A stretch of DNA of 64,000 nt, taken from Struthio camelus. Lineage: Eukaryota > Chordata > Aves > Struthioniformes > Struthionidae. The notes beneath the pieces are model-generated. The model was given only the letters and a program-made list of their open reading frames with translations, did no database searches and was not told the DNA's origin. The stretch is from the NCBI RefSeq assembly GCF_040807025.1, contig NC_090945.1, positions 75,837,088 to 75,901,087 on the forward strand, in the 5' to 3' direction. This document shows, one piece after another, positions 27,401 through 39,489 of the stretch; the first letter of the stretch is position 1, and the number at the start of each line of letters is the position of its first letter. A program made the translations under genes and the position numbers.

Positions 27401-30400
27401 AGATAGTAACCTATATTGTGTATCATCTAAAGCCAGGGGATAATCATCCATTATACTCTACACTGCTGTTCCTGCAAGTTGAACATAGCCTTTAAAACTC
27501 AGATAAGTTGATTGATAGTTGTGTTGAGAAAGCTGCTACTAACGATACTTTAGTTAAAGGGGGCAAAAAAATAAAGTTTCTTTAATCTGATTCTCCCCTA
27601 CCCCCAACACCACACTTCAGAGGCCAAAGCTCATGATAACTGTTTTGTGGTGAATGGTCAATTGTTACAAAATTCTAATTGGTTCTGGGTCAGTCCCTTT
27701 GAAATAGCTGCTGTGCTCTAGTAATTTTTTCAATTAATTCTTAACAACTGACAAAACTTTGGATCTTGTCAAAAATTGTTCAGATTTTTATAGTAGGTAA
27801 GAACACGGAACAAGATTAGCCTGGATTAAGAAAGATTCCTTCATGTATTGTCACCGAGGATATAATTATAGTTTACTTCTCTTTTTCACTTTGCTCCCAA
27901 AATAATGATTAACTAATTCTGTAGAGTTTTATTCCCTGTAAGGGCTTATTGAAGACTTTTGTAAGCATAAATTCTATAAAGGCATGTGTGTATTTCCTTG
28001 TGGATTTATAAATAAATTGGGTAAACACATGCTAAGAGAAGGACTTCAGTTAGAAATGAGAGATGTTTTCACTAGGTTTTCAGATCCACCTGAGAACTGT
28101 GCAGAACTGTGTCAGCCAGTCTTGTGCCCTCAGTGACATAAATCAAGTGACCAAGGACCAATTCTCTTGCAGTGTTACTTAGGGCAGCCCCAAGACTAAC
28201 TTACGTTCTACTGAGTTTAGCAACCCTAAAGAGACTGGAGCTTGTTGAAGCACAAAGTTAAACCACATCTTTTTCTTTCACCAGAATATTCACGGATAGA
28301 AAATGAAATTATCTTTAAGGTCTCTTTTTTACAGCAGAAAACATCTCGTACAGAGTCTAGGAACTTAGCTTTTTTTTTTTGCCTGTGAAACAAGCAGACA
28401 AGTATGCACATTTATCTGAATGTTTTGTATTGGTCCTTCCTTCAACAGAAACATGTGTACAGCCAGATATGTCATGTTACCAGAGACAGCAAGTCAAGAG
28501 TTCATTAGTAAATCTGACTGGATTATAGACATCAAGGTAACTATAAGTATTTGCACGAGTTTTCTAAATTATCAGTAAAGCTTAACCATTTGTACAGGGT
28601 CTAGTTCATAGCTCTGTTATTTGTTCATGAAGCCTAAAGTATTAAAGTTTGGATCCTCTGGGACTACAGATTCTGATATGAATCCTTCTGCTGTAATTCA
28701 GGAACAGTTACATTGGCTTAACTACAGTTATCACGGTTTTATACCTCAGTACCTGACTGGAAATGCTAATCCACTATCTTAAAAAGAGATCATCTTTAAT
28801 CCACTTCACACATTTTCATCCAGCTTGACCTGCTCCATACTTTCTGTGCACAGATCTATCCTAACTGGGCTTTAATGAACTCATTCCTTTAAAACAGAAA
28901 CCTCGCCATTGATAATATCCAATACACATTTTACTGTAAATAAAAACGGGTTCTAATCTGATAAGAAACAGAGATCATTGATAATTCTACCAGCTGGTAA
29001 CATTCACAGAATCTTTAATCTCTAAATGTTATAATCATGCTGTTCCCCTTCCCTACTTTACATTGCCTTCCATTCTTATAGAGTCAGTCAAAAATGTGAA
29101 TTTCTGACTTGTTTTTCAGGGCTCAGCTCTTTCCTTGATTTCTGCTGTAGTCTGTATTTTACTGCCAATGGTAACTGTTTGAGTGGTTGGTATGTCTTGT
29201 TTTGCTCCACAGAAAAGTGGCGGCCCGATCCTGGAACCTTCTTCTCAGAATTACTCCAAGGGGAGTTTTCCATCTGAGAGACTGCAGAATCAAACCCTTA
29301 ATCATGCGAGAGATCTGGCTTCCAATAACAAAGTGTTGTCTTCTCAGAATCTACAAACTAAATTCAGATAGTACTCACTCTGATATTTTAGATTTCAGAA
29401 CATTTTTCAAACCCTCCAAAAACAAATTTGAATCTCCTCTTCAGGAGTGTGACAGCTTTTGATCAGTCCAGTAGTATGTATTACCTCAACTATTTATAAA
29501 AATTGGACACGTATAGCATGGAGAAGTGGCATGGTTTCTCACTCTTTTCAGGGAATGATAAAGAAAGTATGGTGAACTGTAGACACTGTTAATAGAACTG
29601 CAGTTACACTTTAGACTTCTTATTTCATGCTCCAGAGAGCGGTCATGGAAGTCAGTCAAAGTGCACAAAGCTGGGCTATTCAGAGCTAATTCTTGCTGGT
29701 CATGTCAGACTCTATTTGTTACACTTGCACATGTAATGTTGTACTCCTCCTCAACTTTTTGTTTTGGAGCTAATCCATGGAGTACTTCCAAAATATAATT
29801 AAAATCTATACTGATTTCAGCATATCTTCATTAGAGATACTGCTGAAACATTTTGCATACGCTGACTTATGCTATGGAATGGGGCAGATGCAAGGGGAGT
29901 CTATCTGTTTTTTTGTGGGTGTCTAGGTGTGCTGAGAGTTGGAGCCTGGAACACAAATTTGTGTTACGTTTGCTTCTAAGATTGCAAGAAGCCAGCCTAA
30001 AAACCTGAGAATTGAACAGCACTTTGAGCAGTAAAATTAGGAAAAGAATGCTAGAAAAGATCTGAGCTTTGCTCATTGCTAATCCTTAAAGATCTTTTAA
30101 GTCTGTTAATGAAACAATTTTCCAGTCCCACAAGTATTGTTGTGATTTGAAAGATAGTCCTGTTCCAAATAAGGATGTTCAAAACTGAAAAAAATCACAA
30201 ATGAGAAAAGCATTTTCTCTAACTTGCCAGTATTTAATTTCTACTTCAGACATTTAAAAACATATTCACTTGATCTGTAATTCTTTTTCCTTTTTTAGAA
30301 AAAGAATAAAATCATTATTTAGAACCATAAAGTTAGCATATGTCATTTTGAAAATGTTGCATCTAAACATTCAGATGATTTTGAAGTGTTTTTCAAAACG

Positions 30401-30830
30401 CTCTAGGGTCAAGTAATTCATTCAAATATTCCTTTTCCCATGATGGGTTTTAGAGGAATCAACATTTACAATTAAAAAATATTTTACTGAAAATTTTCCA
30501 GATCTATAGCTAGTATTACTGGCCAAAGGGGAAACTATTATAAGATGGAAACACGAGCTTTGAGATTCTGGTTACAATAGCCATTGAGGTTATCTTTCAC
30601 ATGCGGGGATATCGAATTTCTGTGGGCCTGGAGTCTGTTTCTAGCTGTTTCACAGATTAATTACATAATCTTGAACAACTTGACTAATTATCCCTCTCCT
30701 TTAATTGTTCCCACTTTAGTTTTCTCATCCCTGGGGCCAGTATTACCTAGTAAATGCATGGACAGGCAAAGATACTAGTTAGGGCCAAATTATACATCCA
30801 CAAGCCAGATGAGCTAGTGCTGAGAGTAAC
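18401..30830. other. Intergenic DNA, no gene seen
   Basis: Short frames only; the 126-codon frame at 20821-21201 has no recognisable domain. T-rich simple repeats occur near 20366-20396 and 27006-27021. An octamer ATTTGCAT lies at 26898-26905 inside a TGCATTTGCATGCA quasi-palindrome. No transposon or RNA gene is recognised. Confidence 0.5.
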
Positions 30831-30834
30831 CTTG

Positions 30835-31270
30835 CAGTGGGGGGCTGCCAGGGTGATGAGGGGGGCCAGCACCTCCCCAGGACCTGGTGCCACGGGGGAT
30901 CCTCACGTCTCTGTCCCACCGCCCTGCGAGCTATCAGGGCAGCTGCGGGCAGCCCTGGCATTGGGCACCGCCATGGGGGACCATCTGGGCAGTCACCCAT
31001 GGGCTGAGCTCAGGGCTGGGATCAGGCCAGGCAGGGGCAGAGCTGTGGTGGGCCTGAAGGCTGGCACCACTGTGGCATTATGGAGCAGGGACTGGAAGCC
31101 CTAGACTGGACTGATATGGGGGCCTGAGGCTGGACAAGAATGGGGAGGCCCCGGGGGTGGCAAGAGGGACGGTGAGGTGCACTCAAGGCCCTGAAAGGGG
31201 GACCTAGGCTTGGTGGTCAGAAGCAGCAGCATCGGGAGGGCAGTAGCACTAGTGCTAGCACTAGCTCTGA
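30835..31270. other. Isolated GC-rich insert with imperfect internal repeats
   Basis: About 430 bp of G-rich sequence starts and ends abruptly within AT-rich DNA. A motif GGGCCTGAAGGCTGG at about 31050 recurs as GGGCCTGAGGCTGG at about 31120, roughly 70 bp apart, suggesting a decayed minisatellite. The 116-codon plus-strand frame (30754-31104) has no known domain and is probably a by-product of GC content. It could be an insertion, a minisatellite or an unrecognised repeat family. Confidence 0.4.
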
Positions 31271-32035
31271 ACACCTACTAGAGGAGTAAGGAGGCTATGC
31301 ATTCCTCATTGGATAACCCATTTCCTCCACAGCAGTCATCATCCGGAAATTAGCACAAATCTGAGTCCAGACTACACCTTCTCTAGAGATTAGCCAGGCT
31401 TAGCGGTACATATACTCCTCTCAAACCTATCTTCCACCTTCCACCCTTAGGAATTACATTACTTCTCCAGCTGTTTCCATCCATCCACCCATACTTCATG
31501 TATAGAAAACTTTCATGCATGTGTTGCACATAAAAGTAATAGAGATCACATATGTAATCATAGAAATCTCCACCGGTAGAAAGTGTTACCATCTTACTTG
31601 TCTTTATTAAGTCGCATCTAGGCTCTGCTCTTTGGTAGGAGCCTGCCCAGCTCCCTAGATGGGTTCCTGCCCCAGCATGTGCAGGGTGAGAAAGTTGGAG
31701 CAGATTTCAAGTCATGATGTGTTTACTCAGTGCAGGATCTCTACCTCAGCCTCACGACCATTGCTGATGATGTTGTGACACACTTACATTTGTCAGCCTT
31801 AAGATTACAGCCAAGATTGGTACTGTTTTGCTAAGCTAAATATGTAATAAATTATAGTTCTATTTCTCTGTTTTCCCTTGGACATAATATATAGGGCAGT
31901 GGGGTCACTGGCAAATGCTCTTGAGAGAGGCGCTGCTTAGCTGAAAATAAGGGTAGGAACCATAGATCTGCTTCTGTAGGTAAAATATGTGATGTTATTG
32001 ATATACTATGGTCAAACTGCATAGTGCAAGTATAA

Positions 32036-32091
32036 GTGAGATAAACAGATTGATAGACAGACAGATAGGTAGATGGATAGGTAGATATAAG
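32036..32091. repeat. Degenerate (GATA)/(GACA) tetranucleotide repeat
   Basis: GATA, GACA and GGTA units alternate for about 55 bp. This is a simple-sequence repeat. Confidence 0.8.
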
Positions 32092-32856
32092 GAATCATTC
32101 CATAAATAAAACAAAGCAACGTATTAAACAGCTGATCCTGAACAAAATGATATAAAACTATTGTTGCATTGCAACATTGTGTCATTGAAATACAACAGAA
32201 AGGGCATAGAGCGAACTTTGGAAAACTTTCATTGTAAGTTGCGAGCTTAGGTGCTACATCAGTATGTTGTGTGCATTCCTGGTCCACGCAATCTGGGGCG
32301 GGGGGCGGGGAGCAAACCCACAGCAGAGCACACACAATAAAGACTTCAGGAAAAGGTAAAGAAAAGCCACATCAATGCTAGAAGGATTGGATAGGATCCC
32401 AGTTCCTAAGCCTGGGGATGGAAGAGATTACAGAACAAGTCCTGATGATACTATAAACCTCTTCAAAGTAGAGGTTTCCAACAATGTGAAAGTGATCAAG
32501 CCAAGGAAGATAGCCTAAAACTACACACTGAACTATCTAAGTCATTCATTAGGGGCAAAAATAGTATTAGACAGAGGGGTTAGGCATTGGGAGAGAGGTA
32601 ATGGAGGTAATTGAGGCACCATCACTAGAACTATTCAATAATAGATTAGATAAGTAGTAGAAATAATGTAAGGAAATATCGTGCATGAGGCAAGGAGTTG
32701 AACTGAATTACCCAAGAGGAGAATAATTGCAATTATGGATCTATTCCCTTTGTAACTTCAAAATGGTGGTGCCAGGTGCAACTATTAATTCTACTAAAAA
32801 CTGAACTGGAGTGTGCCTACTCTAAAATGTAGCCAGAACCTATTCCTGCAGTACAA

Positions 32857-32925
32857 ATATATATATAGAGAGAATATATAGTACATATATTACTGTAGTA
32901 TATATATATACACTTAGGAATGAGG
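32857..32925. repeat. AT-rich microsatellite
   Basis: Two TA runs are separated by GA-rich and TAGTACATAT-type sequence. It is a simple repeat with no inferred function. Confidence 0.75.
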
Positions 32926-34559
32926 TTCAATCCCATTTAACAGGCCTATATATTGTTGTATTTATTTTGATTTTGCAAAGTTGATGCTGTCTGACACTGG
33001 AAAAGGACTTGACCTACAAAGTTTATTGAAGAAAAATCCACGCTCCTTGATTCCGTTCATATAGGGAGCGTATTATGCTTGATTTGTGAATCTGACCTCT
33101 CATTGTAGTTTTGTATGTTCATAAAAGAGACCTTAAAATAACCTGAGTGCATAAAACAGTCTGAGATTATAAACAGTATATTCCTCTGGGCATTGTAGCA
33201 GAAAGCAGAAACAGCAGCGGAGAATTAGTGCACGTAGCCATTCAAAAGATGCAAGAGCTTCACATTTTCTTTAGATATTTCTAACAGCCTTATGTCTGAG
33301 ACATGCCACATATATAATGCAGACCTGGTCCTGCCTCCGGTAGATTAAGCCACATTTTTCCTATTAATTTTATTGAGAAGAGTAGCCAGATTATCTTTCA
33401 GGAAAGACCTGATCAAAAGCTCGTTGAGGTGAGAAAATCTTTTCAAGTCACTTGGTTCGGTTTGGTCCCGTGCCCCCATGGATTTGTTAGGCATTTTCCT
33501 CAGCTTCCAAGCAGATCTGCAAGGGCTCTAGTAATCTAATCAAGTCTGACAACAGAGCTTCGCCAAAACACAGCTTCATAGTGAAAAGCCATATGTTTAA
33601 AAATGCATGCCTTGCAGAAGTTCCCAGAGCCTCTCCCCGAATTGCTTTCACTTACTATGTTTCTCAATGTTTGCTTATAGTAATCCTAGGCCAGAGTTAT
33701 GGTGGAAGGCACTTTCAGTTCATCAAGTGCAGTCCCTTGCTATTATTGTCACCGTACTAAGTAGTCCCTTTCATAATATAACGTCAGTGAATTCAACAGA
33801 AAACATGAGAATGCATTGATCCTGACATCTGACCCAGGTCAAAAGATTATACAATAAAAGGACAAGTAGACATATTAGGGACTTTTCCCCATCGATTTAG
33901 ATCAGTGACATGGCAAAGGAGACTGATCTCCTAACTGTATCAGCCATCTGTTACTTCTGATAGTGAGGCTTACAGATTCTCTGTCTCTCTTGAGACAGAA
34001 AAGTGTTGTGCTTGCAAATGACTACAAGATCGAGTTTCTACTTCTGGAAGAAGTCATTAAAGATGGGAATTATTTCAATAACTGAGTTGCTACTTTTAGT
34101 TTTTATTTTCAAACTACTTTACATGTCTAAATCAGAAGTCTTCCCTTCAAAAAAAGGTTCTTCCTTTATGACTAAAGTCATGTAGCAAAATAACACCCCG
34201 GAAACATTAAAAACAGTTTTTTCTTGTTGTGCTTTTGGTTCTGTGAGCTCCTAATAATAAATTACATCTTTATCTTCCAGGTACAATCTCATAGATTTCA
34301 TGAGGCAATCTATAAGCTCATGACCTTAAGTATACATTCTTTATTTGAAAACTTAGTAGCTGTCTTGTCTTCTCTTTCGCTTTGATCCCCGTTCTACAAC
34401 CTACAACACATGGCTATATAAAGCTCGTTGACACAGTGGTATATAAACTAGTGCAGTTTTCCTCATCCATTAAAAAAGTCAGGTTTCAGAATCTGGGAAA
34501 GCAGATATACATATATGAAGTAATTATCTAATAATGGAAACGGAATGCAGATATTTCAT

Positions 34560-34700
34560 TACAAATCCACAAATTAAAGGCTCTTTTAAAAATGCATGCT
34601 AATCCTACCACATAACATCTCTTAGAGAGTAATTAGGGTTCATTGCATCTACAACTTGCCCATTAATGACTCTCTAAGAAAATATGAAAATTCCACAGTG
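34560..34700. promoter_or_regulatory. Candidate enhancer with a 16-bp inverted repeat of homeodomain sites
   Basis: Arms at 34620-34635 and 34664-34679 are inverted copies of each other with one mismatch, separated by 28 bp. Each arm ends in an ATTA/TAAT core. Just upstream lie a TGCATGC palindrome and a TAATCC (K50 homeodomain, OTX/PITX type) site. The dyad and sites are read directly; the regulatory role is inferred. Confidence 0.35.
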
Positions 34701-35460
34701 ATATACCATATTAGCTCCAGATTAGTTCACTTATACTGTATGAAAAGACAGTTAGTTACGTCACAGTATGCATGAGAGAAGTTGTTAAATAATCACGTAT
34801 GTATAAAATATTAGAGACGAGTATAAATAAAACCTTTTTAACTATTGAACATTTTCCAGTGTCTCATTAGGTGCTAAAACACAAGAAAAACGTCCGAAAG
34901 TACATGAATAGTGGTTATTTATTCAGCTGATTGCTAGGAATCATTGTACAAATATAAATCTCAATAGGCAGGGAAGAACATGGTGATCTTCAGATCCTTA
35001 TCCACTTGTAGGATTTACTCCGACTTTAGTAAAAGACCATGAAAGCGACAGTAGACATCGAAACCCTAAGAAAACAAGAAAAGCCTTCAGCTCCTAGGTC
35101 CAGCCATTGACTTGCAGCATAGGGCTAAACTTTTCACTTATGTACAAAAAATGAGAAATGAGGATGTTTATATTGTCAAGAGTAACTTAAGGAAGTATAT
35201 ATTTCATAGTGAGAGTGACTATGGTTTCTACATACAGAGCAACAAATTTCCGAGACTGTCTAGTAAATCCATATCCATTTTGCTGGTGTAATTTCTATTT
35301 CATATTATAACTGCAAGGATATTAATATTTCACATAGTTAACCAAGGAAAAGATGCTAAGAACTCAACCTGGCAAACTCACCCCTAAATTAGACGTGTTT
35401 TTGAGGTCATATCCTTGCCTTCAAACTATGTGTATGTAAGGGAAAGCAGAGCCAGCCCTA

Positions 35461-35668
35461 GCCCAAGTTTGACCTGCAAAGCCAGGCCACCAGATACATT
35501 CGCATGAAGAAGCAAGTGGAGACCTACTGCAAAGCTGCAAAGGCTGAGTGCATGATGCAAAATGAGATCTCATCACCCATGGCTCATCACTGTTGGCACC
35601 AGCGGCTTCACATCAGTGTAACCGAGATGAGAAAACAGTTCAAGCCTTCAGAGTCTTCCTCCAACTGA
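35461..35668 (+). other. Unassigned open frame of about 68 codons, possible exon or pseudogene fragment
   Basis: Between a TAG just before 35461 and a TGA at about 35666 the plus strand stays open and reads as a well-mixed, charged peptide containing TRYIRMKKQVETYCKAAKAE. I do not recognise the product. No convincing AG/GT splice pair or start codon frames it, so it may be chance. It could also be an old retropseudogene or a non-coding exon. Confidence 0.12.
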
Positions 35669-38055
35669 ATGTTTTCTTGTCCATGATGATTTTGAATAAT
35701 CACTGTTGTGCCTTTCCTGAGCTTCTTATAGTCTTTCAGAAACATGCTGTATGGCTAGGATCTTTTTTCTAACTGGAAATTCATTCAACAGTAAAAGTGA
35801 GTCTGACAAACGTTTGTCTGTATGTACATGTGTGTATACTACCTCTATCCTCACAAATCTAGTGTAAGGATGACTGCTGGGACTATTTTCAGAGTGGTAT
35901 TGAGATGAATTCCTGTCTTTCTCAAATTTGATTAATTCTCACTGGATTCAAAGGAGTCTCCCCCTGGAGGTAAGGATATGTCTCTTCTTTCTCGTACTAA
36001 TTTGGATAATGTACATTTGTGGTAACTTCCTTGCAGAATGTGAAAGAATGACATACATTATTGGGGTGTCACTGCAAGCCCTCCTCCAGATAGCTGAGGC
36101 TTCTGTGTATCAACAGACAAAACATCCAGTAAGATCAGTCCTTTCCTAATAAAGGAAAGACTTGCTATAATTGTCGGAAGGGAAAGGGGAAGGAAAGCAG
36201 AAGAGTTTTCTGTGCTCTAGATCAACCCTTGGCATGGAGAAAGAGCCACTCAGAGTAACTTTTCTCTCCATAAGTTGTGTTGCACCTTCTCTGACCTTGG
36301 GAAGGTGAGCACCAGTCTGAACAGAAGCAAAGCCAAACTGCAACTGAGGTGACAAAAAGAGTTGGCACAATGTCCTTGTGCTGGTCCATAAAGCTGTCTG
36401 TGTACACACCGATTAGAAAACAGCAAAGCTCAGGAAACAGTAGCAAGTGTTTGATTTCAGCAAATCAGGAGACTGCAGAAGGAAAATAGCCCTTGGGGAG
36501 TTTGGCAAAACCTTCATACAGAGCAAACGCACTCCAGAAGACTTCACTCCAATTGGATCTCCTGATTCTCAGTGAGGTCTTGGACAAGAAAAGTTGCAAC
36601 GCACATCAGTGTGGTTGAGTGTGATCATCCTTACCCCAGGGAATTTTAAGGCACCACAAGTGAGATTAGAGCCAGGTTTCCCGAAATTGCTGCCTGTAGG
36701 ATCAGCCACTGTGTGGCTTTTATGAAGAGGTGGAGAAAGAGCTGGAGTGGCTTTTTAAGGAGAGTATGACTAATAACTATCCCCTGCATTGAAGTATTTC
36801 ATAGGTAACACATCTAATTGCTTTTCAGGTATATTTTCCTATTAAGGAAAGTTGTGTTTGATTACTCGCCTTCTTTTGGAAGGTCCAAGGGCCAGAGATC
36901 ATTTGCCCTGGAGGGAGTACTTCCAACATTTCCTCTTTTCAAATGAATTTTAAAGGAGAAAAGCAAGTAAGTGAATACTGTCCGGCTTTCAGTTAACACT
37001 TTGTCTCTCTCCAGGTTAGTCAATATAAAAACCACTGTGGTTTAATGCCAGGGCATTGGGGTCATTCCCAGCTCTGCAGCTGAATTCCTGCCAGGTTTTG
37101 AGCATGTTTTCCTTTTCTGTTTAGCTGACAGAATATCCTGGGTCAGGCTGCATGCCCAGTGTCTAATGCAGGGGACATCCCAACACAGGTGGAGGGGGCC
37201 TCTAGCTGTTCTTCTAATGCAAAAAAATGAACTGTAGCACAGTATATGCTTGACGTTCCTGCAATGACCTTCTAATAGAGAATCACTTTAACGTGGGAGC
37301 AGGTTATGTCTTCCACCTGCATCTCACCCAGCTGTGTTCTGTCTTCTCAGCGAGGGAAACTTTAATTTTTCAAAGTCAACTCCAGCAATCAGTCAGTTCT
37401 AGCACCGGGATTTTTCTTCTCTATGTCTTTAGGAAATCTTACAGAGCTTTTAAAAAAGTATCCAGGTAACATGGTAGCTAGTAGTAATCTCCTGCTGTAG
37501 TAGGGAACAATTTGTACTTGCAGAAGCAATTGTTTTAAGGTCTGAAATAAATTATAGTGGTATTCAGTGTGGCCGGAATGGACGATTCATCTGGGAATCC
37601 TGATACATCATGAACTTTATTTTCTTTGGAGAAAAGAAAACATGCTAACATGGCCACTGGCCATGTTATACTGAATAGTTACAGTCTGGTTAATGCTTTT
37701 TGTCAGTGATCTTAATACTAGCAGTTATATCTTGATGGGAGGGTGGATATTCAGGGATGGATATTTATTTCTCCTTCTACCTGAGTATTTTAGACAGTCA
37801 CTGATGGCAATATTAACTCTTTAAGGACAGTGAGTAACTTTGAAGGTAGGTCCGTAGCAAGCTGTAAAATCAGACTAGACATCTGAACTATAGTATAAAG
37901 AAGATTTTATTCGGTTATTTTTATGATAAAATAAATCGTTCAGCTCTTTGGGGCAATATTTTCCTTCATTTGCCAATGTAACTCTGGAAACTCACAGAAA
38001 TACTTCGGAGACAAATGGGTAAAATAGAGAATAGAGTAGGACTCAAAGTGGTGAA

Positions 38056-38091
38056 CTCAAAAGGACTCAAAAGGACTCAAAGCAGGTGTGG
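38056..38091. repeat. Short tandem repeat, unit near GGACTCAAAA
   Basis: Three adjacent copies of an approximately 10-11-bp unit (GGACTCAAAA) sit in non-coding DNA. Confidence 0.7.
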
Positions 38092-38219
38092 TGAAAAGTA
38101 GATTAAATACCAAACAGTGGCATTTTATATAATTATCTTTCTCCATGGACACACCTGTACTTGTGGAAGGAAAATTTCTTTAACTAGACTTTAGTTCCAT
38201 ATTAAAGAACTAAATAAAG

Positions 38220-38345
38220 GGTCCTTAAAATAGAGCTGCTGCAGCTGATGAAACGATCATTGCCATGAAACTTGAAAGAGCCGGTTTTGCCTCTTTAGCA
38301 GTATTGATTAATCCCATTGCAACAGCCATTTCATTGTGTATCGAC
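38220..38345. promoter_or_regulatory. Candidate SOHO1-proximal enhancer (PBX-HOX and K50 sites)
   Basis: TGATTAAT at 38305-38312 fits the PBX-HOX composite consensus and overlaps TAATCC (38309-38314, K50 homeodomain). Nearby are 'ccattgc' and 'tcattgtg' (SOX-like). The block lies about 2.1 kb downstream of the SOHO1 stop. Motifs are direct; function is inferred. Confidence 0.33.
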
Positions 38346-38519
38346 ACTGGAAATAATAAAAGTAATTACTAAAAGAAGGTTCCCATCAGTTAAAAAAAAG
38401 CATACATGAACCATATCACATCCTTGGAAATAAGGACAACACCGCTTATGTGTCTCCGAATGCTTTTAAATCTGAAGTAACCAGCGGACTCAGAAGAACT
38501 TGATTTCTTTAACTATCTT

Positions 38520-39240
38520 CACGCAGTCAGATACGACGAGAGGGGACCGTCGTATAATCCAGGCCGTTAATTCGTCGCCTGCACCTTCACGGGAACTGTA
38601 GATTAGGGAGAGCTGAGCTGTGAAGCGCACCCAGCAGGTGTCCTTGAACGCTTAACACCTAACATGTCCGTTTCATCACTTTATCCTTGCAACAGCGTCC
38701 AAAAAAACTATTTTTCCGGAGCAGAGGTAGCCGGAGAGAGTGCTTTCGTCGTTGCCATTAATTCGAGATTGATTAAAAGCCGAGGGAAGAGGTCCAGCGT
38801 GTGATCCCGCTGTGAGCACACTCCACCCCGCAGCCCCTGAGCAGCCGCTGATCTCGCTATCGAGAGCTCGTCTGCGGTTATCTCGACACCTTCCGCACCA
38901 CGCCAGGCGATATTCCCTTTGATAGCTATTTCCGCCCTGGGAAATAAATCACGAAATCAGCGTGCCTGCGAGTGGCAGTCACGGAGTCCCCGTTACGCCG
39001 GGCTCTCCACACGCTGCTGGTATTCATGGCACTCATTGGCACCGGGATTTATTCCATATATTTATTAATTGTCCATGAAAATAAAAACGGAACAGAAGTG
39101 CGGAAAGAAAGGGAAAAGGCGGCTTACCTAGCCAAAGTACCTCCTTTTTCCCACTTGGAAACTCTACAAGTTACCCACTTTCCTCACGAACTTGTCAGAT
39201 ACCACCTCGACTGTTCCCCCCGCGCAGGGGGTTTCTTTTC
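38520..39240. promoter_or_regulatory. CpG-enriched non-coding element 3' of SOHO1
   Basis: CpG dinucleotides rise sharply over about 500 bp in otherwise AT-rich DNA, with TTAATTCG-type homeodomain cores. A dyad with arms ATACGACG (38531-38538) and CGTCGTAT (38548-38555) has a 9-bp spacer. A 92-codon plus frame (38972-39250) overlaps it and has a hydrophobic stretch, but no family match and no exon signals. I read this as a candidate unmethylated regulatory element. Confidence 0.35.
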
Positions 39241-39489
39241 AGCAGGTTGAGAGCTGGGCCTGCTTTTTCTAACCGTGTTCTCCCCTTTCCAGTTCTTCTT
39301 GCCAATTATCTTAGCGTTCATTTGGGGGTTTTGTCACAGTTTTTTCTTCTGAAGAACTACGGGTCTAATAGTGGTTGATTTTAATTTCCTTGTTAATTTT
39401 ACAAACAGCTCAATTATTATTTCATCTAGCCTGTAAAATGAACTATGCGGGCGATATTTAATGGAGAGTAAGATGTGAATTTCATAATA

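Larger units (their letters stand above)
31271..34555. other. Intergenic DNA, no gene seen
   Basis: Short frames only. It contains a degenerate GATA/GACA tetranucleotide repeat at about 32036-32091, a G-rich run near 32293-32310 and an AT microsatellite at about 32857-32925. Confidence 0.5.
34701..38215. other. Intergenic DNA, no gene seen
   Basis: It holds short frames only, plus an open frame without an early ATG at about 35461-35668 (listed separately) and a tandem 11-bp repeat at 38056-38091. Confidence 0.5.

Noticed and set aside
38972-39250. 92-codon plus frame with a hydrophobic stretch
   Set aside because: One membrane-like segment but no family resemblance and no exon signals. The DNA is better explained as a CpG-rich regulatory element.
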